A stretch of 64,000 bases of DNA from Burkholderia diffusa (GCF_001718315.1 NZ_CP013362.1:2170001-2234000), one strand, 5' to 3'. Positions 41,237-53,878 are shown, counted from the first letter of the stretch. The notes: generated by a model from the sequence alone, not told the origin. Made by a program: numbers and translations.

Positions 41237-41345
41237 GCCGCCCCGCGCGGGGACGACGCTAATAGACCGTTAGCACAACAGGTTCAACGACGAGGCGCGG
41301 ATCACCGACAAAAAACCCACGCCCCGCGAGCCACTCCCACGCTCA

Positions 41346-42995
41346 TCAAAGAATGATGCGGCGGAAATCGGCAAGCAATGCACCGAGATACGCATTGAAC
41401 CGCGCGGCTTCCGCGCCATCGATGACACGATGGTCATACGACAGCGACAGCGGCAGCGTCAGACGCGGCACGAACTGCTTGCCGTCCCACACCGGCTTCA
41501 TCTGGCCGCGCGACAACCCGAGGATCGCGACTTCCGGCGCGTTGATGATCGGCGTGAAGTGGGTGCCGCCGATCCCGCCGAGCGACGAGATCGAGAAGCA
41601 GCCGCCCTGCATCTGGTCCGGTTTGAGCTTGCCGTCGCGTGCGGCCTTCGACAGCTCGGCCATTTCCTTCGCGATGTCGACGAGCCCCTTCTTGTCCGCG
41701 TCGCGGATCACCGGCACGACGAGACCGTTCGGCGTGTCCGCAGCGAAACCGATGTGGTAGTACTGCTTGAACACCAGGTTGTCGCCGTCGAGGCTCGCGT
41801 TGAAGGTCGGGAACTTCTTCAGCGCGGCGACGACCGCCTTGATCACGAATGCGAGCATCGTGAATTTCACGCCCGCCTTCTCGTGCTCCTTGTTCAGTTG
41901 CACGCGCAGCGCTTCGAGCTCGGTGATGTCCGCTTCGTCGTTGTTCGTGACGTGCGGGATCATCACCCAGTTGCGATGCAGGTTCGCGCCCGAGATCTTC
42001 TTGATGCGCGACAGCGGCTTCGCCTCGAACGGGCCGAACTTCGAGAAGTCGACCTTCGGCCACAGCAGCAGGTTCAGCTCGCCGCCGCCAGCCGGCGCGG
42101 CCGCCGCGGCCGGTGCCGCGCGCTGGCCCGTCATCACGCCCTTCACGAAGCCGGTGATGTCGTCCTTCGTGATGCGGCCCTTCGGACCGCTACCCTGCAC
42201 GCGTGCGACTTCGACGCCGAGTTCGCGCGCGAACTTGCGCACGGAAGGCGATGCGTGGCTCGCGCGGTACTCGCCCGACGGGGCGGCGGCCGGCGCGGCA
42301 GCAGCCGGAGCCGGCGCAGCCTTCGCGGGCGCCGGTGCGGCGGCGGGTGCCGGCGCGGCAGCGGCCGGTGCCGGTGCGCTCGCTTGCGGTGCAGCGGCAG
42401 GCGCTGCGCCGGCGGCGGCGTCGAGCAGCACGATCAGCGTGCCTTCCGACACCGAATCGCCCACCTTGACCTTGATTTCCTTCACGACGCCGGCGGCCGG
42501 GCTCGGCACGTCCATCGTCGCCTTGTCCGACTCGAGCGTGACGAGCGACTGCTCCTTCTCGACCGTGTCGCCGACCTTCACGCCGATCTCGATCACCGGG
42601 ACGTCCTTGTAGTCGCCGATGTCGGGCACCTTCACTTCGAGCGTGCCGCCCGCAGCAGCGGGAGCGGCGGCCGGCGCTGCGGCGGCTGGTGCCGGCGCTG
42701 CCGCCGGAGCCGGCGCTGCTGCCGGCGTTGCTGCGCCGTTCGCCTGCGCCGCGGCGCCGCCGTCGAGCAGGATGATCAGCGAGCCTTCCGACACGGAATC
42801 GCCCACCTTGACCTTCACTTCCTTGACCGTGCCGGCGGCCGGGCTCGGGACGTCCATCGTCGCCTTGTCCGACTCGAGCGTGACGAGCGACTGCTCGGGC
42901 TCGACCGTGTCGCCCGCCTTCACGAGCACCTCGATGACGGGCACGTCCTTGTAATCGCCGATATCCGGCACCTTCACTTCGATCGCTTGACTCAT
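41346..42995 (-). CDS. aceF: dihydrolipoyllysine acetyltransferase (E2 of pyruvate dehydrogenase)
   Basis: A 549-residue E2 that forms the complex core and passes the acetyl group to CoA. Two lipoyl domains (Lys44 and Lys158, each in [16 protein letters not shown]) are joined by long Ala/Pro swinging linkers. A peripheral subunit-binding domain lies at about 254-292 ([16 protein letters not shown]). The catalytic domain runs from about 310 to the end with [15 protein letters not shown] (HxxxDG). It starts 70 bp after aceE. Confidence 0.97.
   Translation of the reverse strand: MSQAIEVKVPDIGDYKDVPVIEVLVKAGDTVEPEQSLVTLESDKATMDVPSPAAGTVKEVKVKVGDSVSEGSLIILLDGGAAAQANGAATPAAAPAPAAAPAPAAAAPAAAPAAAGGTLEVKVPDIGDYKDVPVIEIGVKVGDTVEKEQSLVTLESDKATMDVPSPAAGVVKEIKVKVGDSVSEGTLIVLLDAAAGAAPAAAPQASAPAPAAAAPAPAAAPAPAKAAPAPAAAAPAAAPSGEYRASHASPSVRKFARELGVEVARVQGSGPKGRITKDDITGFVKGVMTGQRAAPAAAAAPAGGGELNLLLWPKVDFSKFGPFEAKPLSRIKKISGANLHRNWVMIPHVTNNDEADITELEALRVQLNKEHEKAGVKFTMLAFVIKAVVAALKKFPTFNASLDGDNLVFKQYYHIGFAADTPNGLVVPVIRDADKKGLVDIAKEMAELSKAARDGKLKPDQMQGGCFSISSLGGIGGTHFTPIINAPEVAILGLSRGQMKPVWDGKQFVPRLTLPLSLSYDHRVIDGAEAARFNAYLGALLADFRRIIL
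42420..42980 (-). repeat. tandem lipoyl-domain duplication inside aceF
   Basis: Codons 6-78 (42762-42980) and 120-192 (42420-42638) encode nearly identical lipoyl domains, 342 bp apart; long runs of identical DNA occur around the [16 protein letters not shown] segments. It is a coding duplication and a possible site for unequal recombination. Confidence 0.85.
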
Positions 42996-43065
42996 CTTTT
43001 TCTGTCTCCATGGCCGCGCGCGCCCCTCCCGGAAGCGGCGCGCAGCATCACACGGCGCGTGTGCG

Positions 43066-45762
43066 TTAAACGGTCATCGGGTTGGGCTTCGACGGATCGA
43101 GGTTGTACTTGGCAATCGCGTCCGCGACCACCTTGCGCTCGATCGTGCCTTCGTCGGCCAGCGCGTTCAGCGCGGCGACGGTGACCCAGTGACGGTCGAC
43201 TTCGAAGAAGTGACGCAGCTTCTCGCGGGTATCCGAACGACCGAAGCCGTCCGTGCCCAGCACGACGAAGCGGCGATCGATCTGGCCGCGGATCTGGTCG
43301 ACCAGCGCGCGCACGTAGTCGGTCGATGCGATGACCGGACCCTGCGTGTCCTTCAGGCACTTCTGCACGTGCGACAGGCGGCGCCCCTCGGTCGGATGGA
43401 GCAGGTTCCAGCGCTCGACGTCATGGCCTTCGCGCGCGAGTTCGGTGAAGCTCGGCACGCTCCACAGATCGGCCGCGACGCCCCAGTCGTTCTTCAGCAG
43501 GTCGGCCGCGGCGATCACTTCGTTGAAGATCGTACCGGCGCCGAGCAACTGCACGCGGGGCGCCTTCGCGTCGGCGTCGGCCTTCTTGAACGCGTACATG
43601 CCCTTGATGATGTCGGCCGCCACGTGCTCGCCCTGCGGAATCGCCGGGTGCTCGTAGTTCTCGTTCATCACCGTGATGTAGTAGTACACGTCTTCCTGGT
43701 CCTGCACCATGCGGCGCAGGCCGTCCTGGACGATCACCGCGAGTTCGTAGCCGAACGTCGGGTCGTAGCTCACGCAGTTCGGCACCGATGCCGCCCACAG
43801 GAGCGAGTGACCGTCTTCGTGCTGCAGGCCTTCGCCGTTCAGCGTCGTGCGGCCCGCGGTGCCGCCGAGCAGGAAGCCACGCGAGCGCATGTCGCCCGCC
43901 GCCCATGCCAGGTCGCCGATCCGCTGGAAGCCGAACATCGAATAGAAGATGTAGAACGGCACCATGATCTCGCCGTGCGTCGAATACGACGTTGCCGCCG
44001 CGATCCAGTCGCACATGCCGCCCGCTTCGTTGATGCCTTCCTGCAGGATCTGGCCGGTTTCCGATTCCTTGTAGAACATCAGCTGGTCGGAGTCTTCCGG
44101 CACGTACTTCTGGCCTTCCTGGTTCCAGATGCCGATCTGGCGGAACAGGCCTTCCATGCCGAACGTACGCGATTCGTCCGGGACGATCGGCACGACGCGC
44201 TTGCCGAGCGCCTTGTCCTTCAGCAGGATGTTCAGGATCCGCACGAACGCCATCGTCGTCGAGATCTCGCGGCCTTCGCCCGTGCCCTTCAGCAGCGGCT
44301 CGAACGCGTCGAGCGCCGGCACCGGCAGCGACGTCGCCTTCTCGCGGCGATGCGGCAGGTAGCCGCCGAGGTCCATGCGCTTCTGGCGCATGTATTCGAG
44401 TTCCTTCGAGCCTTCCTCGAACTTCAGGTACGGCACGTCGGCGATCTGTTCGTCGGTGATCGGCAGGCGGAACTGGTCACGGAACTTCTTCAGTTGCTCG
44501 ACCGGCAGCTTCTTCTGCTGGTGCGTGATGTTCATCGCCTGGCCGGACTCGCCCATCCCGTAGCCCTTGATGGTCTTCGCGAGGATGACGGTCGGCGCGC
44601 CCTTCGTGTTGCTCGCTTCGTGGAATGCCGCGTAGATCTTGTGCGGATCGTGGCCGCCGCGGTTCAACGCCCAGATGTCGTCGTCGGACCAGTCGGCGAC
44701 GAGTGCCTTCAGCTCAGGCGTGTTGAAGAAGTGCTCGCGCACGTACGCGCCCGACTCCGACTTGTACGTCTGGTATTCGCCGTCGACGGCTTCCATCATG
44801 CGGCGCATCAGCGCGCCCGACTTGTCTCGTGCGAACAGTGCATCCCAGCGGCTGCCCCAGATGACCTTGATCACGTTCCAGCCGGCGCCGCGGAATTCCG
44901 ATTCCAGTTCCTGGATGATCTTGCCGTTGCCGCGCACCGGGCCGTCGAGACGCTGCAGGTTGCAGTTGATCACGAACACGAGGTTGTCGAGCTTCTCGCG
45001 GCTCGCCATGCCGATCGCGCCGAGCGATTCCGGCTCGTCCGTCTCGCCGTCGCCGAGGAACGCCCAGACCTTGCGGCCGGCGGTCTTCGCGATGCCGCGC
45101 GATTCCAGGTACTTCATGAAGCGTGCCTGGTAGATCGCCATGATCGGGCCGAGACCCATCGACACGGTCGGGAACTGCCAGAAGTCCGGCATCAGCCACG
45201 GGTGCGGGTACGACGAGATGCCCTTGCCGTCGACTTCCTGACGGAAGTTGTCGAGTTGCTCTTCCGACAGGCGGCCGAGCAGGAACGCGCGCGAGTATAC
45301 GCCCGGCGACGAGTGGCCCTGCACGAACACGAGATCGCCGCCGTGCTGGTCGGACGCCGCGTGCCAGAAATGGTTGTAGCCGACGTCATAGAGCGTCGCG
45401 GCCGATGCGAACGACGCGATGTGGCCGCCGACGTTCGTGTCCTTGCCTGCGCGCAGCACCATCGCCAGCGCGTTCCAGCGCGTGTACGAACGAATGCGGT
45501 GCTCGAGGTCCTGGTCGCCCGGGATCTTCGCCTGGGCTTCGACCGGGATCGTGTTGATGTACGGGGTATTAGCGGAGAACGGCAGGTGTTCGCCGTGCAT
45601 GCGGGCGAATTCGATCTGCTTTTCGATCAGGTAGTGCGCGCGGCCGGTGCCCACGGAGGAGATCACGCCGTCGAGCGACTCGAGCCATTCAACGGTTTCT
45701 TGCGGGTCGTCGTCACGATCGGCGGCGACATATTTCATCACTTCGTTCGGTACAGCGGACAT
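43066..45762 (-). CDS. aceE: pyruvate dehydrogenase E1 component (homodimeric type)
   Basis: An 898-residue thiamine-diphosphate enzyme that decarboxylates pyruvate and acetylates the E2 lipoyl group. The start [19 protein letters not shown] at 45762 has AGGAGACGAGA upstream. The ThDP-binding [12 protein letters not shown]...NCNLQ motif and the family's [16 protein letters not shown] segment are present. It is the first gene of aceE-aceF-lpdA. No PdhR-type regulator is adjacent; a FixL/FixJ pair is divergent instead. Confidence 0.98.
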   Translation of the reverse strand: MSAVPNEVMKYVAADRDDDPQETVEWLESLDGVISSVGTGRAHYLIEKQIEFARMHGEHLPFSANTPYINTIPVEAQAKIPGDQDLEHRIRSYTRWNALAMVLRAGKDTNVGGHIASFASAATLYDVGYNHFWHAASDQHGGDLVFVQGHSSPGVYSRAFLLGRLSEEQLDNFRQEVDGKGISSYPHPWLMPDFWQFPTVSMGLGPIMAIYQARFMKYLESRGIAKTAGRKVWAFLGDGETDEPESLGAIGMASREKLDNLVFVINCNLQRLDGPVRGNGKIIQELESEFRGAGWNVIKVIWGSRWDALFARDKSGALMRRMMEAVDGEYQTYKSESGAYVREHFFNTPELKALVADWSDDDIWALNRGGHDPHKIYAAFHEASNTKGAPTVILAKTIKGYGMGESGQAMNITHQQKKLPVEQLKKFRDQFRLPITDEQIADVPYLKFEEGSKELEYMRQKRMDLGGYLPHRREKATSLPVPALDAFEPLLKGTGEGREISTTMAFVRILNILLKDKALGKRVVPIVPDESRTFGMEGLFRQIGIWNQEGQKYVPEDSDQLMFYKESETGQILQEGINEAGGMCDWIAAATSYSTHGEIMVPFYIFYSMFGFQRIGDLAWAAGDMRSRGFLLGGTAGRTTLNGEGLQHEDGHSLLWAASVPNCVSYDPTFGYELAVIVQDGLRRMVQDQEDVYYYITVMNENYEHPAIPQGEHVAADIIKGMYAFKKADADAKAPRVQLLGAGTIFNEVIAAADLLKNDWGVAADLWSVPSFTELAREGHDVERWNLLHPTEGRRLSHVQKCLKDTQGPVIASTDYVRALVDQIRGQIDRRFVVLGTDGFGRSDTREKLRHFFEVDRHWVTVAALNALADEGTIERKVVADAIAKYNLDPSKPNPMTV

Positions 45763-45844
45763 TCTCGTCTCCTGGGTCCTGGAATGTGAGGATCGCTCTC
45801 GTGCAGACGACGCGACGCGGCCGGCTGCGGGCAAGCTCCGACGG

Positions 45845-45874
45845 ATTGTAATGAGCGTGGACGGCCACGCGCAA
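45845..45874 (-). promoter_or_regulatory. candidate aceE promoter
   Basis: -35 TTGCGC (45869-45874), 18-bp spacer and -10 TACAAT (45845-45850), read leftwards, about 83 bp before the aceE ATG. Confidence 0.45.
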
Positions 45875-46001
45875 CAAAATTTTCGAATTATGAGATCTTT
45901 TCTCGCAATGCGGAATATTGCTGCGCTGCACCCTCGCTTCGGGCTTCTCCGGCACGCGCCGCGAGCACAAATTCGTTTCCGTTCAACATATCCGGTATGG
46001 G

Positions 46002-46029
46002 TTTTCCATGTATTGCGCTGCGCTACAAT
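46002..46029 (+). promoter_or_regulatory. candidate fixL promoter
   Basis: TTTCCA (46002-46007), 16-bp spacer and TACAAT (46024-46029). The -10 ends only 6 bp before the ATG at 46036, so transcription from it would start inside or at the first codons. That favours either a leaderless message or the upstream ATG at 45997 with another promoter. Confidence 0.35.
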
Positions 46030-46035
46030 CCTGCC

Positions 46036-48552
46036 ATGTTGACCGATCGGCTTTTCGCACGCTCGGCGCGACCGTCGGGCCCGCCGGCGGAGTCGCAGCC
46101 GTCCCGCTGGCACCACGGACCGTGGTGGTCCAACTCCTATCTGCTGACACCGCTGCTGTCGATCCTCGTGTTCCTCGTGGTGATGAGCCTGATTCTATGG
46201 AGCCTCAATCGCCGCGAACAGCAGCAGCAGGAAGACACGCTGTTCCGTAACGTCGCGTGGGCGCAGCAGCAGATCCGCCTGTCGATGACGGGCGCGCAGG
46301 AGCAACTGCAGGCGCTGTCGCGCGATCTCGCGTCCGGCCGCCTCGACCAGAACGCGTTCCAGATGGCCGTCGCGGACGTGATGCAGACGCATCCGGAAAT
46401 CCTCTATCTGAACTGGTACACCGCGCCCGGCGTGCAGCGCTGGCCGACCGTGCATCCGCCGCTGCTCGGCCAGCGACTCGCGAAGCCCGGCGACGCACAG
46501 ATGCAGGACGCCGTGCGCGGCGCATACGACGAGGCGCGCAGCACGCGCCGCCAGGCCTATTCGCCGCTGATCTACGACGACTTCGGCAACGGCTTCATCA
46601 CGCTGCAGACACCCGTGATGCGCGGCGATCGCGAATATCTCGGCTCGATCGCCGCGGTGTTTTCGGTCGAAGGGATCCTGAAGCACGACATCCCGCAGGA
46701 GCTGTCGTCGAAGTACAAGATCTCGATCACCGACTCGAACAATCGCGAGCTGTCGTCCACGTCGACGCGCCCGCGCCTGCCGCGCGACTCCCACTACGAC
46801 CTGCCGCTCGATCCGCCCGGCCAGGGGCTGACCGTGCGCGTATACGCATTCCCGCAGCTCACGAACCTGACCAACAATACGCTCGTGTGGCTGGTCGCCG
46901 GGCTGTCGTGCTTCGTGCTGTGGAGCCTCTGGAGCCTGTGGAAGCACACGCGCCAGCGCTTCGAGGCGCAGCAGGCGCTGTACGCGGAAGCGTTCTTCCG
47001 CCGCGCGATGGAAAACTCGGTGCTGATCGGCATGCGCGTGCTCGACATGCACGGCCGCATCACGCACGTGAACCCCGCTTTCTGCCGGATGACGGGCTGG
47101 GACGAGACCGACCTCGTCGGCAAGGTCGCGCCGTTCCCATACTGGCCGCGCGACGCGTACCCGGAAATGCAGCGCCAGCTCGACATGACGCTGCGCGGCA
47201 AGGCGCCGAGCTCGGGATTCGAGCTGCGCGTGCGGCGCAAGAACGGCACGCTGTTCCATGCGCGCCTTTACGTGTCGCCGCTGATCGACAGCTCGGGCCG
47301 CCAGACCGGCTGGATGTCGTCGATGACCGACATCACCGAGCCGAAGCGCGCGCGCGAGGAACTCGCGGCCGCGCACGAGCGCTTCACGACGGTGCTCGAA
47401 AGCCTTGACGCCGCGGTGTCGGTGCTGGCCGCCGACGAAGCCGAGCTGCTGTTCGCGAACCGCTACTACCGCCACCTGTTCGGGATTCGCCCGGACGGCC
47501 ACCTCGAGTTGTCGGGTGGCGGCTTTGACCGCGCGCAGGCGTCGTCCGACTCGATCGACATGGTCGACGCGTTCGCGGGCCTGCCGGCGGCCGCGCTGAC
47601 GAGCAGCACGGCGGATGCGCAGGAGGTGTACGTCGAAAGCATCCAGAAGTGGTTCGAGGTGCGCCGCCAGTACATCCAGTGGGTGGACGGCCACCTCGCG
47701 CAGATGCAGATCGCGACCGACATCACGACCCGCAAGAAAGCGCAGGAGCTCGCGCACCAGCAGGAAGAAAAGCTGCAGTTCACGAGCCGATTGATGACGA
47801 TGGGCGAAATGGCGTCGTCGATTGCTCACGAATTGAACCAGCCGCTCGCGGCGATCAACAATTACTGCTCGGGCACGCTCGCGCTCGTGAAGAGCGGCCG
47901 CGGCACGCCAGAGACGCTGCAGCCCGCGCTGGAAAAAACCGCGCAACAGGCGTTGCGCGCGGGGATGATCGTCAAGCGGATCCGCGAATTCGTGAAGCGC
48001 AGCGAGCCGAAACGCCAGCCCGCGCGGGTCGCGGACATCGTCGCCGACGCGGTTGGGCTCGCCGAAATCGAGGCCAGGAAGCGCAGGATCCGGATCGTCA
48101 CGGAAATCCTCGCAAGAATGCCTATTATTTATGTCGACCCCGTGCTAATCGAGCAGGTGCTCGTGAACCTGATGAAGAACGCGGCCGAGGCGATGGCCGA
48201 CGTGAAGCCGGCGTCGGCGGACGGCGTGATCCGCGTCGTCGCCGACATCGACGCGGGTTTCGTCGACATCCGCGTGATCGACCAGGGTCCGGGCGTGGAC
48301 GAAGCGACCGCCGAACGCCTGTTCGAACCGTTTTACAGCACCAAGTCCGACGGCATGGGCATGGGGCTGAATATCTGCCGTTCGATCATCGAATCGCATC
48401 GGGGGCGTCTGTGGGTGGTCAACAATGTCGAACCGGACGGCCGCATTTCCGGCGCGACATTCCACTGCAGCCTGCCCATTGGGGAACCCGCTGATCTCGG
48501 CCAAGGGGGGCGCGAGGCATCGGCATCACATACCGTTACGGGAGAACTATGA
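46036..48552 (+). CDS. fixL: FixL-type PAS-domain sensor histidine kinase
   Basis: An 838-residue membrane histidine kinase. Membrane segments lie at about 49-71 and 286-310, with a roughly 215-residue extracytoplasmic domain between them. Two PAS domains follow (the first with NPAFCRMTGWDETDLVG), then HisKA with the phospho-acceptor H598 in SSIAHELNQPLAAI, then HATPase_c (VDPVLIEQVLVNLMKNAAEAM, GMGMGLNICRSI). Its stop overlaps the fixJ start (ATGA). The frame is open to an ATG at 45997; with that numbering R347 and W439 fall where I remember mutations being reported in FixL of chronic Burkholderia dolosa isolates, which supports the identification. Confidence 0.88.
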   Translation: MLTDRLFARSARPSGPPAESQPSRWHHGPWWSNSYLLTPLLSILVFLVVMSLILWSLNRREQQQQEDTLFRNVAWAQQQIRLSMTGAQEQLQALSRDLASGRLDQNAFQMAVADVMQTHPEILYLNWYTAPGVQRWPTVHPPLLGQRLAKPGDAQMQDAVRGAYDEARSTRRQAYSPLIYDDFGNGFITLQTPVMRGDREYLGSIAAVFSVEGILKHDIPQELSSKYKISITDSNNRELSSTSTRPRLPRDSHYDLPLDPPGQGLTVRVYAFPQLTNLTNNTLVWLVAGLSCFVLWSLWSLWKHTRQRFEAQQALYAEAFFRRAMENSVLIGMRVLDMHGRITHVNPAFCRMTGWDETDLVGKVAPFPYWPRDAYPEMQRQLDMTLRGKAPSSGFELRVRRKNGTLFHARLYVSPLIDSSGRQTGWMSSMTDITEPKRAREELAAAHERFTTVLESLDAAVSVLAADEAELLFANRYYRHLFGIRPDGHLELSGGGFDRAQASSDSIDMVDAFAGLPAAALTSSTADAQEVYVESIQKWFEVRRQYIQWVDGHLAQMQIATDITTRKKAQELAHQQEEKLQFTSRLMTMGEMASSIAHELNQPLAAINNYCSGTLALVKSGRGTPETLQPALEKTAQQALRAGMIVKRIREFVKRSEPKRQPARVADIVADAVGLAEIEARKRRIRIVTEILARMPIIYVDPVLIEQVLVNLMKNAAEAMADVKPASADGVIRVVADIDAGFVDIRVIDQGPGVDEATAERLFEPFYSTKSDGMGMGLNICRSIIESHRGRLWVVNNVEPDGRISGATFHCSLPIGEPADLGQGGREASASHTVTGEL

Positions 48553-49187
48553 ATAGCCCTGTCACCACCACTCAGGAAACTGTCTTCGTCGTCGACGACG
48601 ACGAGGCCGTACGGGACTCGCTGCGCTGGCTGCTGGAGGCGAACGGCTATCGCGTGCAATGCTTCTCGAGCGCCGAGCAGTTCCTCGATGCCTATCAGCC
48701 GGCGCAGCAGGCCGGCCAGATCGCGTGCCTGATCCTCGACGTGCGGATGTCGGGCATGAGCGGCCTCGAACTGCAGGAACGCCTGATCGCCGACAACGCC
48801 GCACTGCCGATCATCTTCGTCACGGGCCACGGCGACGTGCCGATGGCGGTATCGACGATGAAAAAGGGTGCGATGGACTTTATCGAGAAACCGTTCGACG
48901 AGGCCGAGCTGCGCAAGCTCGTCGAGCGGATGCTCGACAAGGCCCGAAGCGAAAGCAAGAGCGTCCAGGAACAGCGCGCCGCGAGCGAGCGCCTGTCGAA
49001 GCTGACCGCGCGCGAGCAACAGGTGCTCGAGCGGATCATCGCCGGCCGTCTGAACAAGCAGATCGCCGACGATCTCGGGATCAGCATCAAGACGGTCGAA
49101 GCGCACCGCGCGAACATCATGGAAAAACTCAACGTCAACACGGTCGCCGATCTGCTGCGCCTCGCGCTGTCGAAGAAGCAGGCCTGA
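48549..49187 (+). CDS. fixJ: FixJ-family response regulator
   Basis: A 212-residue regulator. The receiver domain (residues 12-125) has the acidic pair in VVDDDEAVRD, phospho-acceptor D64 in LILDVRMSG, the switch Thr in FVTGHGD and Lys in EKPFDEAE. The C-terminal LuxR-type helix-turn-helix begins at about 148 (LTAREQQVLERIIAGRLNKQIADDLGIS). It overlaps fixL by 4 bp, so the pair is translationally coupled. In the Burkholderia cepacia complex, FixLJ is described as oxygen-responsive and affects biofilm and motility. Confidence 0.93.
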   Translation: MNSPVTTTQETVFVVDDDEAVRDSLRWLLEANGYRVQCFSSAEQFLDAYQPAQQAGQIACLILDVRMSGMSGLELQERLIADNAALPIIFVTGHGDVPMAVSTMKKGAMDFIEKPFDEAELRKLVERMLDKARSESKSVQEQRAASERLSKLTAREQQVLERIIAGRLNKQIADDLGISIKTVEAHRANIMEKLNVNTVADLLRLALSKKQA

Positions 49188-49346
49188 ACGTTGCGCGCGG
49201 TTCCGGGCAGCCCTGCCCGGCCGCACCACCGTGCCGCGCGATGCGGACCCTCCGCGCGGCGCGGCCCGGCGCCGCCTCCCGGGGCGCCGTCACCGCCGCC
49301 ATGACGCTTTCCTTGTATTCGCTGTCGGACGACGGCAAGCGACCGG

Positions 49347-49352
49347 TATAAT
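49347..49352 (+). promoter_or_regulatory. -10 element (TATAAT) upstream of folD
   Basis: A consensus TATAAT lies 68 bp before the folD ATG; no good -35 hexamer is visible. Confidence 0.45.
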
Positions 49353-49420
49353 TGCGTGCTTTGCTGCGGCGCTTCGCGCGCCGCACGCCCGCATTCCAAC
49401 TTCCCGGCAGGACCACCACC

Positions 49421-50278
49421 ATGACAGCCCTCCTCATCGACGGCAACGCCCTCTCGAAGACATTGCGCGCGCAGGCCGCCGAACGCGCCGCCGCCCTGAC
49501 CGCACGCGGCCACCAGCCCGGTCTCGCGGTGATCCTGGTCGGCGCCAACCCGGCGAGCGAAGTCTACGTGCGCAACAAGATCAAGGCGTGCGAGGACAAC
49601 GGCTTCTTCTCGCTGAAGGATGCGTACCCGGACACGCTGTCGGAAGCCGACCTGCTTGCGCGCATCGACGAACTGAACCGCGATCCGAAGATCCACGGCA
49701 TCCTGGTCCAGTTGCCGCTGCCGAAGCACATCGACAGCCACAAGGTGATCGAAGCGATCGCGCCGGAAAAGGACGTCGACGGCTTCCACGTCGCAAACGC
49801 CGGCGCGCTGATGACGGGCAAGCCGCTGTTCCGCCCGTGCACGCCGTACGGCGTGATGAAGATGTTCGAAGCGCATGACATCCCGCTTCAGGGCGCGAAC
49901 GCCGTCGTGATCGGCCGCTCGAACATCGTCGGCAAGCCGATGGCGATGCTGCTGCTCGAAGCCGGCGCGACCGTGACGATCTGCCACAGCAAGACGCGCG
50001 ACCTCGCCGCGCACACGCGCCAGGCCGACGTCGTGGTCGCCGCGGTCGGCAAGCGCAACATCCTGACGGCCGACATGGTCAAGCCGGGCGCGACGGTGAT
50101 CGACGTCGGCATGAACCGCGACGACGCGGGCAAGCTGTGCGGCGACGTCGACTTCGCCGGCGTGAAGGAAGTCGCCGGCTACATCACGCCGGTGCCGGGC
50201 GGTGTCGGCCCGATGACCATCACGATGCTGCTGATCAACACGATCGAAGCCGCCGAGCGCGCCGCCGCGGCAGCCTGA
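49421..50278 (+). CDS. folD: bifunctional methylenetetrahydrofolate dehydrogenase/cyclohydrolase
   Basis: A 285-residue one-carbon enzyme that converts 5,10-methylene-THF to 10-formyl-THF with NADP. The substrate site has [15 protein letters not shown] (with the YxxxK catalytic pair) and [10 protein letters not shown]; the dinucleotide fold has [16 protein letters not shown], and the ending is [12 protein letters not shown]. The ATG at 49421 gives [12 protein letters not shown]. Confidence 0.97.
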   Translation: MTALLIDGNALSKTLRAQAAERAAALTARGHQPGLAVILVGANPASEVYVRNKIKACEDNGFFSLKDAYPDTLSEADLLARIDELNRDPKIHGILVQLPLPKHIDSHKVIEAIAPEKDVDGFHVANAGALMTGKPLFRPCTPYGVMKMFEAHDIPLQGANAVVIGRSNIVGKPMAMLLLEAGATVTICHSKTRDLAAHTRQADVVVAAVGKRNILTADMVKPGATVIDVGMNRDDAGKLCGDVDFAGVKEVAGYITPVPGGVGPMTITMLLINTIEAAERAAAAA

Positions 50279-50305
50279 TCGCCACCCGATCGCCCTGCCC
50301 GTCCA

Positions 50306-50329
50306 GCCGGCGCGCATTCGTGCGCCGGC
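50306..50329 (+). terminator. hairpin downstream of folD
   Basis: GCCGGCGC pairs with GCGCCGGC around an 8-base loop, 27 bp after the stop. Only TCTT follows, so termination would be weak. Confidence 0.4.
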
Positions 50330-50402
50330 GTCTTGCCGGCCGCCCGCCGCGGCCGCGCCGTCGCACTGAATTCCCCCGTATCCGACCCCGCACCGAGCGC
50401 AG

Positions 50403-50432
50403 CCAATCGCACCGTTAGAAACTAACGATTGG
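50403..50432 (+). promoter_or_regulatory. nested inverted repeat upstream of the oligopeptidase A gene
   Basis: CGTTAG-AAA-CTAACG (50413-50427) is a perfect 6-bp inverted repeat, and CCAATC...GATTGG lies outside it (50403-50408 and 50427-50432, offset by four bases on the left arm). It is about 100 bp before the ATG at 50533. It could be an operator or an RNA hairpin; no factor can be named. Confidence 0.4.
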
Positions 50433-50532
50433 AAAGCGCACGATGCGCCCCAATAATGTCGGTATCGGGCGCCGCCGCATCGCGCCTCACCCTTTTCACC
50501 CCGGTTCATCCGGCAACAGACAGGGAGTCTTA

Positions 50533-52620
<2,088 letters not shown>

Positions 52621-52658
52621 CTATTGGCATGCCCTGCCCGGCTCGTCCGGCAGCATCG

Positions 52659-52688
52659 AAAGGCACCGCTTCGGCGGTGCCTTTTTTT
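52659..52688. terminator. bidirectional intrinsic terminator between prlC and dinB
   Basis: An 11-bp perfect stem (AAAGGCACCGC with GCGGTGCCTTT) with a TTCG tetraloop and seven T lies between convergent genes. Confidence 0.9.
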
Positions 52689-52690
52689 CA

Positions 52691-53878
52691 TCACGCCGGC
52701 GTTTCGCCGCCCGCTTCGTCCGTGTTGTCCGTGTTGTCCGTGTTGCGGTCGGCCTCGTCGTCGAACAGCAAAAACTGCCCGTGACGCTCGGCCGTGTCCT
52801 CGTCGATGCGCACGCCGACGCCGAGCAGCCGCACGGCCTGCGCGCGCCGCTGCAGCCCCTTCGCGAGCAGCGAGACGGCCGTCTGCGCATTCGTCGCGTC
52901 GGCCACGCACTCGACCGTCGTGCGCTGGAAATCGGCGAAGCGGATCTTCACGTATAGCTTGCGGATCATGCGGGCCGCGCCCGCGCGTGCGATCCGCGCG
53001 TCGAGCTGCACGACGAGGCGACGGATCTCGTCCGCGCATTGCTCGAGCGTCGTCAGGTCGGTGACGTAGGTCGTCTCGACGCTGACCGACTTGCGCTCCT
53101 GGTCGGCCTGCACTGGCCGCTCGTCGATTCCGCGTGCCAGCTGGTACAGCCGCCGGCCGAACGCGCCGAACTCGCGATGCAGGTCGATCAGCGACCAGTC
53201 GCGCAACTGCGCGCAGGCCTGGATGCCGAGCCGGTCGAGCCGCGCGGCCGTTACCTGGCCGACGCCGTGCAGCTTGCGCACCGGTAACGCCGCGACGAAT
53301 GCATCGACCTCATGCGGGCGAACGACGAACAGGCCGTCGGGCTTGTTCCAGTCGGACGCGATCTTCGCGATGAACTTGTTCGGCGCGACGCCCGCCGAAA
53401 CCGTCACGCCGACCGTGTCGTATACGCGCTGGCGAATCTCGCGTGCAATCAGCGTCGCGCTGCCCTGGCACAGTTCGGAACCGGTGACGTCGAGGTATGC
53501 CTCGTCGAGCGACAGCGGCTCGACGTCACGCGTGTAGTCGCGATAGATCGCCATGATCTGCCGCGACGCCGCGCGGTACTTGTCCATCGCGGACGGCAGG
53601 ATCAGCAGGTCCGGGCACTTGCGCATCGCCAGCGCCGACGACATCGCCGAATGCACACCGTATCGGCGCGCCTCGTAGTTGCAGGTCGCGATCACGCCAC
53701 GCTGGTCGGGCCGGCCGCCGACCGCCAGCGGCCGGTTGCGCAGCGACGGGTCGTCGCGCATCTCGACCGATGCGTAAAAGCAATCGCAGTCGCAATGGAT
53801 GATCTTGCGCACGCGCGACGGCGCGTCGCCGGGTGGCGGCACGCGCGGATCGGCAGGCGGGATGATGGTCGGATTCAC
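52691..53878 (-). CDS. dinB: DNA polymerase IV (Y-family, translesion)
   Basis: Error-prone polymerase for lesion bypass. Catalytic acidic residues are in IIHCDCDCFYASVEM and SLDEAYLDVT. The thumb/helix-hairpin region is KLHGVGQVTAARLDRLG, and the little-finger domain follows. The GTG at 53878 gives 395 residues with a Pro-rich start. A second GTG at 53812 gives RKIIHCD directly after the start, matching the E. coli DinB N-terminus, and may be the true start. The gene ends in repeats of DNT (about residues 381-389). A LexA-like box overlaps the promoter. Confidence 0.93.
   Translation of the reverse strand: MNPTIIPPADPRVPPPGDAPSRVRKIIHCDCDCFYASVEMRDDPSLRNRPLAVGGRPDQRGVIATCNYEARRYGVHSAMSSALAMRKCPDLLILPSAMDKYRAASRQIMAIYRDYTRDVEPLSLDEAYLDVTGSELCQGSATLIAREIRQRVYDTVGVTVSAGVAPNKFIAKIASDWNKPDGLFVVRPHEVDAFVAALPVRKLHGVGQVTAARLDRLGIQACAQLRDWSLIDLHREFGAFGRRLYQLARGIDERPVQADQERKSVSVETTYVTDLTTLEQCADEIRRLVVQLDARIARAGAARMIRKLYVKIRFADFQRTTVECVADATNAQTAVSLLAKGLQRRAQAVRLLGVGVRIDEDTAERHGQFLLFDDEADRNTDNTDNTDEAGGETPA

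Noticed and set aside
42280..42760. Short GC-rich direct repeats that could look like a repeat array
   Set aside because: They encode the Ala/Pro linkers and lipoyl domains of aceF; they are not a CRISPR or satellite array.
43189..45789. 866-codon plus-strand open frame opposite aceE
   Set aside because: Shadow of aceE caused by high GC at third positions; no start signal or recognisable domain.
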